The notes below the pieces were generated by a model. That model saw only the letters and a list, made by a program, of their open reading frames with translations. It ran no database searches and had not been told where the DNA came from. A stretch of 64,000 nucleotides of DNA from an uncultured Nonlabens sp. GTDB taxonomy: Bacteria > Bacteroidota > Bacteroidia > Flavobacteriales > Flavobacteriaceae. Shown piece after piece: positions 1 through 7,210 of the stretch. The position numbers and the translations under genes were made by a program. Each line of letters starts with the position of its first letter. Within the stretch, counting starts at the first letter, position 1. The stretch is taken from positions 868,001 to 932,000 of the forward strand of contig CANLKV010000001.1 of the NCBI GenBank assembly GCA_947491755.1, read 5' to 3'.

Positions 1-372
1 GATTTTCCAGGTGGTTGGAAGGGGGATTCTATCGATGCCTTTACTAATCCCACACCCTATCAAAAAAGCTATCAAGATTTCACAAAAAAAATATTGAATT
101 ACCGCAAGGTTACTCCAGTCTTACATACAGGTAAATTGACTCAATTTGTTCCTCAAGATAACTGCTATGTATATTTTAGACACCATCAACAAAGTAAAGT
201 GATGGTTATCATTAATAACAATCCAGATGCTGTATCCCTAGATATGAATCGCTATAGAGAAATGCTAGGAAGTGATAATCAGGGAAATGATGTACTGTCT
301 GGTACTGCTTTGCAATGGACTAATGGCCTTACTATTAAAGGTAAAACGAGCCATATAATCGAGCTCAACTAA
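1..372 (+). CDS. GH13 alpha-glucan hydrolase, C-terminal part (cut by left edge)
   Basis: The frame is open from base 1 and ends at the TAA at 370-372, so this is the last 123 residues of a gene that starts outside the window. It opens with DFPGGWKGDSIDAFT, a segment typical of the end of the catalytic barrel in cyclomaltodextrinase or neopullulanase-like GH13 enzymes, and then runs through a short beta-rich C-terminal domain (YVYFRHHQQSKVMVIINN). An internal ATG at 94 is not a credible start because the conserved motif lies upstream of it. It probably acts on maltodextrins in the periplasm or cytoplasm. It is followed 13 bases later by another GH13 gene, so it belongs to the same operon. The subfamily is inferred from a fragment only. 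Confidence 0.8.
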   Translation, partial: DFPGGWKGDSIDAFTNPTPYQKSYQDFTKKILNYRKVTPVLHTGKLTQFVPQDNCYVYFRHHQQSKVMVIINNNPDAVSLDMNRYREMLGSDNQGNDVLSGTALQWTNGLTIKGKTSHIIELN

Positions 373-385
373 AGGATAAATACTT

Positions 386-2719
386 ATGAAACGATTACTC
401 CAGTTAGGTTTACTTTTAGGACTAGCCTCTTGCACCACAGAGGATAGAGGTAGTGATGTCAGCATTATAGAAGTGCCCACCTCGCCTATCTATGCACAGC
501 TAGGAGAAACAGAGGTAGTACTGCAGGATTATGTATCAGGTTTGCAGCTTGTTGACAGTATTACTGCTGGCAGTGGTATAAATATACAACCCTGGACACC
601 AGGAGACGCTACAGTAACCTTTGAAATGAGCGAAAGTCCAGCAGTAAATTTACTCACTTTATGGACTTCAGGTATACGCAATGATATCCCTGTATTTGCC
701 AGTACAAATCGCACGATAACGATTCAGTACCCTGGTGTTGCAAATAGGGTCCAGATCAAGGGTGAGTTTACTAATTGGGTAGCACAAGATTTAGAACAGG
801 ATGCTAGTGGTAACTGGGTCTATAAAGCCTCTATCCCACAAGGAAAATTTCAATACTTATTTATAGTAGATGGTAGTGAGGAGCAATTAACAGCAAGGAA
901 TGACCAGGTTGTTGATAATGGTATGGGCGGATTCAACAGATGGATAGATAATTCAAGAAAGGAAGAACCTGCACAATTACACTATGGAAAAATCACAGAT
1001 ACAGGTTTCACATTTACTGCCACTGATGCTCTTGAAAATGTAATGGTTCTCTTTGAAAACCAACTGGTACTTCCAGCCCAGAACGGTACTACATACACAG
1101 TCAATTTACCGCAAAAAGACTACAGCCAGCGCATCGCTGTTACCCAGCTAGCGCGAGTGTATGCAAGCGATAAATACGGCCGAACTAATGATTTACTCAT
1201 CCCGGTTCAAGAGGGTAAAGTTGTGATGGATCCACAGCAGTTGAATCGAACTGATTTTCATGCTCAGGTTTTGTATTTTATGATGATCGATCGCTTTCTA
1301 GATGGAGATCCTAGCAATACAAAACCAGTTGATGACCCGGCCGTACTGCCACAGGCTAACTACATGGGAGGTGATCTGGCTGGAATACTGCAAAAAATAA
1401 ATGATGGCTATTTCAAACAATTAGGAATCAACACCATCTGGTTATCGCCCATTACTCAAAATCCTGAAGGCGCTTACGGCTTATGGCCAGAACCAGAAAC
1501 AAAATTTAGCGGTTATCACGGTTACTGGCCTATATCAAATACGGCTGTGGATTATCGTTTTGGTAACGAGCAACTGCTTGAACAATTAATTGCTGCAGCC
1601 CACGACCAGGGAATCAATGTTATTCTGGACTATGTGGCAAATCATGTACATGAAGAACATCCTTTATATAAGGAACATCCAGAGTGGGCTACAGACTTAT
1701 ATTTACCCGATGGTTCCCTCAACACAGAGCGCTGGGATGATCACCGTCTTACTACCTGGTTTGATACGTTCATGCCTACATTAGATTTTTCTAAGCCAGA
1801 GGTTGTAGAAAAAATGACAGATAGTGCGTTATACTGGGTAACCCGATACGATCTGGATGGTTTTAGACATGACGCCACAAAGCATGTTCCAGAAACCTAC
1901 TGGCGTACGCTCACAAAAAAAATGAGAGATCATACGGACAGACCCTTATATCAAATAGGAGAGACCTATGGCTCATACGATCTTATACGCAGCTATGTAA
2001 GCACAGGAATGCTGGACGCACAATTTGATTTTAATATTTACGATGCAGCGGTGTCGGCATTTGCGACAGCAGATAAGTCCTATACAAACCTTGTAGAAAC
2101 CCTCAACAAGGGGTTACAATATTATGGACACCATCACTTGATGGGAAATATCTCTGGAAATCAAGATCGCGCTAGATTTGTATCTTATGCAAGTGGTGAT
2201 GTTAGGTTTGATGAAGATTCAAAACTAGCCGGTTGGACTAGAGAGACACAAATGAGTGACTCTACTGCCTACGATCGTTTAGGAATGCTGCAAGCTTTCA
2301 ACATGACGATTCCAGGCGTCCCGGTCATTTATTATGGAGACGAGTATGGCAGTATAGGCGCGGGAGATCCTGATAATCGCAGGATGATGAAATTTGAAAA
2401 TTTAAGTAAGCGAGAGAAGGACTTGCGAGATACGGTCGAGCAATTAGTAGCGCTACGCCGCAATTCTATGTCATTACTTTATGGAACTACACAAGTCATA
2501 AAGGATGCAGATGGCCTGCTGGCATTGCGTCGTACTTACTTTAATGAAGAAACCTACGTGTATTTTAATGAGAATGATACCGCTGTGCCCGTTGATATTG
2601 AGGAGTCTCGCTTTCGCGAAAGCGAAATAACCACAATCAATACAACTACCGTTGAAGGCGCTTTGCACGTACCAGCTCGCAATTTTGCTATTATTAAACT
2701 AAGTAGTATCACCCCATAA
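386..2719 (+). CDS. GH13 alpha-amylase family lipoprotein with N-terminal starch-binding-like domain
   Basis: A 777-residue lipoprotein: signal peptide with lipobox LASC, cysteine near residue 16. Residues about 120-163 look like a CBM48/AMPK-type glycogen-binding fold (GEFTNW, then NWVYKASIP and FQYLFIVDG). The GH13 barrel follows: DYVANH (about 415), DGFRHDATKHV with the nucleophile Asp near 494, GETYG with the acid/base Glu near 526, and GNQDR near 590 with the third Asp. In the last motif the usual NHD reads NQD. It most likely cleaves starch or maltodextrins at the cell envelope. It sits between the partial GH13 gene and GH97 with gaps of 13 and 9 bases, so one operon is likely. One copy of the 16-base palindrome lies near its 3' end, coding RFRES. 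Exact bond specificity cannot be read from sequence. Confidence 0.9.
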   Translation: MKRLLQLGLLLGLASCTTEDRGSDVSIIEVPTSPIYAQLGETEVVLQDYVSGLQLVDSITAGSGINIQPWTPGDATVTFEMSESPAVNLLTLWTSGIRNDIPVFASTNRTITIQYPGVANRVQIKGEFTNWVAQDLEQDASGNWVYKASIPQGKFQYLFIVDGSEEQLTARNDQVVDNGMGGFNRWIDNSRKEEPAQLHYGKITDTGFTFTATDALENVMVLFENQLVLPAQNGTTYTVNLPQKDYSQRIAVTQLARVYASDKYGRTNDLLIPVQEGKVVMDPQQLNRTDFHAQVLYFMMIDRFLDGDPSNTKPVDDPAVLPQANYMGGDLAGILQKINDGYFKQLGINTIWLSPITQNPEGAYGLWPEPETKFSGYHGYWPISNTAVDYRFGNEQLLEQLIAAAHDQGINVILDYVANHVHEEHPLYKEHPEWATDLYLPDGSLNTERWDDHRLTTWFDTFMPTLDFSKPEVVEKMTDSALYWVTRYDLDGFRHDATKHVPETYWRTLTKKMRDHTDRPLYQIGETYGSYDLIRSYVSTGMLDAQFDFNIYDAAVSAFATADKSYTNLVETLNKGLQYYGHHHLMGNISGNQDRARFVSYASGDVRFDEDSKLAGWTRETQMSDSTAYDRLGMLQAFNMTIPGVPVIYYGDEYGSIGAGDPDNRRMMKFENLSKREKDLRDTVEQLVALRRNSMSLLYGTTQVIKDADGLLALRRTYFNEETYVYFNENDTAVPVDIEESRFRESEITTINTTTVEGALHVPARNFAIIKLSSITP
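2609..2624. repeat. 16-bp palindrome, perfect copy, inside GH13 gene
   Basis: CGCTTTCGCGAAAGCG, read in the gene as RFRES. One of nine perfect copies in this window; see the finding on the repeat family. Confidence 0.9.
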
Positions 2720-2728
2720 AGTAATCAC

Positions 2729-4852
2729 ATGAACAAATTGTTTCAGTATTTTATATTATTTACGGCCTTTCTTGTTATCACTAGCTGTAGTACTGATCAT
2801 AGATTGACAACTTCTATCAGTTCGCCAGGTGGTACAATTCACGTTGCTACCGGATTAAATGAGGTAGGAGAATTTTATTACATGGTGTCAAAGGCAGGCA
2901 AAACTATTGTAGACACCTCTATGATCTCTTTTGATTTTTTAGAAAAGGATTCATTCAAAAGCGGGTTAGAGATTGTGACTACAGAGGCTACAAGCTTTAA
3001 TGAAACCTGGCAGATGCCGTGGGGCGAGCAACTAGACGTGATAAATAATTATGATCAGTTAAAAATAAGTTTACAAGAAAAATCTGGCGAACAACGCTTA
3101 GTAAACATAATATTTAGAGTTTACGATGATGGGCTAGGTTTTCGTTATGAGTTTCCTGAGCAAGAGGGCTGGATCGAGGCTCAAATAACAGAAGAACACA
3201 CGCAATTTAATCTGACAGAGGATTATACAACATTCTGGATACCAGGAGACTGGGATATTTACGAACATTTATACAGCACCACAAAACTATCAGAAATTGA
3301 TGCCACTGCTTTACGCGATCACCCCAGTCTAGCACAAACTTATATACCTCATAATGCGGTTAATACGCCAGTGACAATGGTGGCAAATGATGGTACACAC
3401 ATCAGTATACACGAGGCAGCGCTGGTAGACTATTCTGGAATGACTTTACAAGTGGATCCAGAAAACTTGGACTTTAATAGCGTGCTAGTAGGTTCAGAAA
3501 ATACGGCTTACAAGGTGATACGCCAGCTACCTTTTCACACCCCATGGCGTACCATCACCATAACCGACCATGCACCAGGATTGATAGAATCAAATTTGAT
3601 AGTCAACTTAAATGAACCCAATAAATTAGGCGATGTTTCATGGTTTGAACCAATGAAGTATACAGGAGTCTGGTGGGAAATGCATCTAGGTAAGTCGACC
3701 TGGGATTATGGCATGACACAAAGCATGGACAGCTGGAAGGATACGGGTAAGGCTCACGGGAAACATGGTGCCACCACAGAAAATGTAAAGAAATTCATTG
3801 ATTTTTCTGCGGCGCATAATATAGGCGGCGTTCTGGTAGAGGGCTGGAATACAGGCTGGGAGCGATGGATAGGTTTTGAGGACCGCGAGGGTGTCTTTGA
3901 TTTTGTAACCACTTATCCAGATTATGATCTAGAAGAGGTGGTACGTTATGGTAAGGAAAAGGGCGTAGATATCATCATGCACCACGAGACAAGTGCTGCA
4001 ACAGAAACTTATACGAAACAACAAGACACAGCATTTGCATTGATGCAAAGTCTGGGCATTCACTCTGTTAAAACAGGATATGTGGGTAAAATTTTACCAA
4101 CTGGAGAGTACCATCACGGTCAATACATGGTAAACCATTATAACAATACCGTTGAAAAGGCAGCACAGTATCAGGTAGCTATAAATGCGCATGAGCCTAT
4201 AAAAGCAACGGGTTTGCGTCGCACGTATCCTAATACCATATCGAGAGAAGGTCTACGAGGTCAAGAATTTAATGCCTGGTCTAGCGATGGTGGCAACCCG
4301 CCAGAGCATTTATCCATTGTTGCTTTTACAAGAATGCTGGGTGGTCCAGTTGATTTTACGCCAGGTATATTTAATATTAAGTTTGATGAGTACAAAAAAG
4401 ACAATCAAGTAAATACAACGCTAGCGCAACAATTGGCTTTATATGTAGTTATTTACAGTCCTATCCAAATGGCTGCAGATCTAGTAGAACATTATGAAGC
4501 AAATCCAGAACCTTTACAATTCATTAATGATGTAGGTGTAGACTGGAAGCAGACACAAGTCCTGGAAGGCGTCGTAGGGGACTATGTTACTATTGCTAGA
4601 GAAGAGCGCGAGACTGGTAACTGGTTTATAGGAGGCATTACAGACGAGCATGCACGTGTTAGTACATTAACTTTTGATTTTCTAGAAGATGGTGTAACCT
4701 ATACTGCGCGTGTTTACAAGGATGCACCAGATGCTCACTGGGATGATAATCCTACTGCTATCACAATTGATGAGCAAACCATTGTTAAAGGAGATGTACT
4801 TGAGATCCAACTAGCGCCTGGTGGTGGTTTTGCTATAAGTTTAATGAAATAA
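2729..4852 (+). CDS. GH97 alpha-glucosidase lipoprotein (SusB-like)
   Basis: A 707-residue protein, the normal size for GH97. The signal peptide ends in the lipobox ITSC. The N-terminal beta-sandwich of GH97 (to about residue 300) precedes a barrel with EGWNTGWERW, the metal and catalytic site region HHETSAA, NAHEPIKATGLRRTYPN and EGLRGQEFNAW, all close to the Bacteroides SusB pattern. The Glu residues in the HEP and GQE segments fit the inverting (glucosidase) branch rather than the retaining galactosidase branch; that assignment is inference. It releases glucose from the non-reducing end of malto-oligosaccharides, probably in the periplasm, and complements the two flanking GH13 enzymes in an operon with 9-base gaps on each side. 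Confidence 0.92.
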   Translation: MNKLFQYFILFTAFLVITSCSTDHRLTTSISSPGGTIHVATGLNEVGEFYYMVSKAGKTIVDTSMISFDFLEKDSFKSGLEIVTTEATSFNETWQMPWGEQLDVINNYDQLKISLQEKSGEQRLVNIIFRVYDDGLGFRYEFPEQEGWIEAQITEEHTQFNLTEDYTTFWIPGDWDIYEHLYSTTKLSEIDATALRDHPSLAQTYIPHNAVNTPVTMVANDGTHISIHEAALVDYSGMTLQVDPENLDFNSVLVGSENTAYKVIRQLPFHTPWRTITITDHAPGLIESNLIVNLNEPNKLGDVSWFEPMKYTGVWWEMHLGKSTWDYGMTQSMDSWKDTGKAHGKHGATTENVKKFIDFSAAHNIGGVLVEGWNTGWERWIGFEDREGVFDFVTTYPDYDLEEVVRYGKEKGVDIIMHHETSAATETYTKQQDTAFALMQSLGIHSVKTGYVGKILPTGEYHHGQYMVNHYNNTVEKAAQYQVAINAHEPIKATGLRRTYPNTISREGLRGQEFNAWSSDGGNPPEHLSIVAFTRMLGGPVDFTPGIFNIKFDEYKKDNQVNTTLAQQLALYVVIYSPIQMAADLVEHYEANPEPLQFINDVGVDWKQTQVLEGVVGDYVTIAREERETGNWFIGGITDEHARVSTLTFDFLEDGVTYTARVYKDAPDAHWDDNPTAITIDEQTIVKGDVLEIQLAPGGGFAISLMK

Positions 4853-4861
4853 ATAAAAGTT

Positions 4862-6283
4862 ATGAAAAAATATATTTGGTCACTGGCCTTATTTAGTTTG
4901 TTAGTTTCTTGTAAAGATTCTTCTAAAGAGTCAACAGAGCAAGATGTCATAAGCGCACATGAAACTATAGATGCGCAAGACCTAGAAAGCGCCGTTATTT
5001 ACGAGGCAAACATTCGTCAATATTCAGAGGCTGGGACCTTCAATGAGTTTACTAAAGATATACCGCAGTTGAAAGAATTGGGAGTAGATATTATATGGTT
5101 GATGCCTATATATCCTATTTCAGAAAAAAATAGGAAAGCAAAAGGGGATTTATTTGTTGAGGATATAGAAGACCCTGCAGAGCGAGAAAAATATTTAGGG
5201 AGTTACTATGCTGTTGCAGATTATACAGCCGTTAATCCAGAATTTGGTACCAAAGAAGATTTTGATCGCCTAGTGGCTACAGCACACGATAATGGCATTT
5301 TTGTAATTCTAGACTGGGTAGCAAACCATACGGGATGGGATAATAAGTGGATCACAGAACATCCAGAATGGTATACCACAAATGAGAATGGCGAGATCAT
5401 ACATCCAGAGGGAACCGATTGGACAGACACTGCAGATCTAAATTATGACGTACCAGAGATGAGAGCGGCCATGACAGCAGCCATGAAATACTGGATTACA
5501 GAGCATCAGGTTGATGGATTTAGATGTGATGTAGCGCATGAAGTTCCTACAGACTTCTGGAATGACAATAATGCTGAGTTGCGTGCAACAAAAGATATTT
5601 TCATGCTGGCCGAAAGTGAAAAAAGAGATTTATTCTATACGGCATTTGATATGGGATACAACTGGGAAGGACATCACATCATGAACGACCTGGCTCAAGG
5701 TAAAACCACTGTTGATGCATGGGATAAATACATGCAACGCGTCGACTCTACGTATCAAGAAGATGATATTTTAATGAATTTTATAACAAATCACGATGAA
5801 AATTCATGGAATGGAACGGTAGAAGAGCGTATGGGAGAAGCAGCAGATTTAATGCTAGTTTTCAATTATGTAATTCCTGGTATGCCGCTTATCTACTCTG
5901 GCCAAGAGTATGGAATGAATCATCGTCTGAAATTTTTTGAGAAAGATCGCATCCCAAAAACAAAAGGTAATGTATGGGAACGCATGACCACCCTAGCCGA
6001 TTTGAAAGCAAATAACACCGCCCTAGACGGTGGTAAAAACGCAGCCTCTTATCAACGATTGAATACCGCTGACAATTCAAAGATTTATGCCGTAAAAAGG
6101 AACAAAGGGGCAGACGAAATTATTTTTGTGGCAAATTTTGCTAGCGAGAATGTTACCCCAGCCATTCAGGATGTTACAGGCACGTATAAAGAGGTGTTTT
6201 CTGGCGCTATCATCAACTTTGATAAGGAGGCCCTGCCTACACTGGATAAGTTTGATTATTACCTGCTCGAGCCGGTAAAATAA
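4862..6283 (+). CDS. GH13 alpha-amylase family lipoprotein
   Basis: A 473-residue lipoprotein (signal peptide ending LLVSC). It is a compact GH13 enzyme without an obvious extra binding domain: DWVANH (about 152), DGFRCDVAHEVP with the nucleophile Asp (about 223), AESE with the acid/base Glu (about 251) and FITNHDENSW (about 309) with the third Asp. An Ala/Trp-rich helical barrel is followed by a short all-beta C-terminal domain ending LDKFDYYLLEPVK. It is the last gene of the starch operon, 9 bases after GH97, and is followed by a strong terminator. It probably hydrolyses short maltodextrins on the periplasmic face of a membrane. Membership in GH13 is secure; product specificity is not. Confidence 0.92.
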   Translation: MKKYIWSLALFSLLVSCKDSSKESTEQDVISAHETIDAQDLESAVIYEANIRQYSEAGTFNEFTKDIPQLKELGVDIIWLMPIYPISEKNRKAKGDLFVEDIEDPAEREKYLGSYYAVADYTAVNPEFGTKEDFDRLVATAHDNGIFVILDWVANHTGWDNKWITEHPEWYTTNENGEIIHPEGTDWTDTADLNYDVPEMRAAMTAAMKYWITEHQVDGFRCDVAHEVPTDFWNDNNAELRATKDIFMLAESEKRDLFYTAFDMGYNWEGHHIMNDLAQGKTTVDAWDKYMQRVDSTYQEDDILMNFITNHDENSWNGTVEERMGEAADLMLVFNYVIPGMPLIYSGQEYGMNHRLKFFEKDRIPKTKGNVWERMTTLADLKANNTALDGGKNAASYQRLNTADNSKIYAVKRNKGADEIIFVANFASENVTPAIQDVTGTYKEVFSGAIINFDKEALPTLDKFDYYLLEPVK

Positions 6284-6303
6284 TAGGATATTGAAATAAT
6301 TTT

Positions 6304-6339
6304 AAAAGCTGCTTTCTGATTAAGAAGCAGCTTTTTTTA
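6304..6339 (+). terminator. Rho-independent terminator of the glucan operon
   Basis: A stem AAAAGCTGCTT / AAGCAGCTTTT closes over a loop of about 10 bases and runs directly into seven T. It begins 20 bases after the stop codon of the last GH13 gene. Confidence 0.9.
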
Positions 6340-6448
6340 GTTTGTTTTTGTGTCCTGCAAGCGAGTTGTGAAAAAAAATGTACTTTCGATTACCCGTATT
6401 AAACAGAGCACTCATCGTGACCTGTAATTTTTAAAATAGGTTCTTTTT

Positions 6449-7144
6449 TTGAAAAAACCAGTCTCAAATGTCGCCGTATTAATATTTGCTTCTAGCGGAC
6501 AGCGAGACAGTAAGCAGAAGAATATAGCATCATCTACCTTAGTTTTCAATCAGCTCACACAGCAAATGAAAACTACAGTGCAGGTAGCTGGATTGCCTTG
6601 CATTCTTATAACCGATAAGGAACAGCAGGGCGATTCATTTGGGGCCCGTTTGAAAAATGCGATGGACAGGGTGTATCAGCAGGGTTACACCGGTGTCATA
6701 GCTATAGGGAACGACACGCCTCATTTAAAGCCTTCCCACATAAAACAAGCCGCGGCACGTCTGCAAAAAGGTTTGCCTACGATTGGGCCGTCTGCAGATG
6801 GAGGGTTTTATTTATTGGGTCTGGATAAGCACGCTTTCGCGAAAGCGAACCAAAGCAGTTCCATCAAACCAACATTTGAGCATATAGCCTGGAAAACGAG
6901 CACTCTTTTAAAAGAGCTTTTACAATGTATAGATCAAGAAGTACTACTGCTAGATTGCCTACAAGACCTCGATAGATTAGAAGATGTAGTTAAAATTTTA
7001 AAAGCTGGGCGCCCATTAAATGCACTTTTACTGCAATTATTACTTTTCTTATGGGAGTCTAAAAAACCTTGTTATCAAACAACCGACTGCCTCATTGCAA
7101 CGCTTCCGCAAGGTGCTTACCATAATAGGGGCTCTCCTTACTAA
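6449..7144 (+). CDS. DUF2064 / TIGR04282-like nucleotidyl- or glycosyltransferase
   Basis: A 231-residue protein with the GT-A/CofC-like fold of DUF2064: N-terminal strand VAVLIFASS, GAIGNDTPHL-type motif near residue 91 (the usual GSDCPDL), and PSADGGFYLLGL near residue 114, a hallmark of the family. The start is a TTG; it is preferred because the first conserved strand begins at residue 8, before any ATG. The family is known as a partner of radical SAM genes in selenodomain and arsenosugar-type clusters (TIGR04282), and here a radical SAM gene lies 7 kb downstream on the same strand. A palindrome copy codes the segment AFAKA. The substrate is unknown. The gap to the next gene is 66 bases with two small hairpins and no T run, so it may share a transcript with the receptor gene. 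Confidence 0.8.
   Translation: MKKPVSNVAVLIFASSGQRDSKQKNIASSTLVFNQLTQQMKTTVQVAGLPCILITDKEQQGDSFGARLKNAMDRVYQQGYTGVIAIGNDTPHLKPSHIKQAAARLQKGLPTIGPSADGGFYLLGLDKHAFAKANQSSSIKPTFEHIAWKTSTLLKELLQCIDQEVLLLDCLQDLDRLEDVVKILKAGRPLNALLLQLLLFLWESKKPCYQTTDCLIATLPQGAYHNRGSPY
6832..6847. repeat. 16-bp palindrome, perfect copy, inside DUF2064 gene
   Basis: Perfect CGCTTTCGCGAAAGCG, read as AFAKA in the host gene (a different frame from the copy at 2609). Confidence 0.9.
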
Positions 7145-7210
7145 ATCTCTTACGATTTAGAAAACCCCAGACGGAGTAAATCCGTTACTATATTCATATA
7201 ACTATTTTCC

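Noticed and set aside
7141..7185. Terminator or riboswitch before the TonB-dependent receptor
   Set aside because: Two small hairpins (CTAAATC/GATTTAG at 7141-7160 and ACGGA/TCCGT at 7171-7185) are present, but no T run and no match to a known riboswitch such as cobalamin or TPP.
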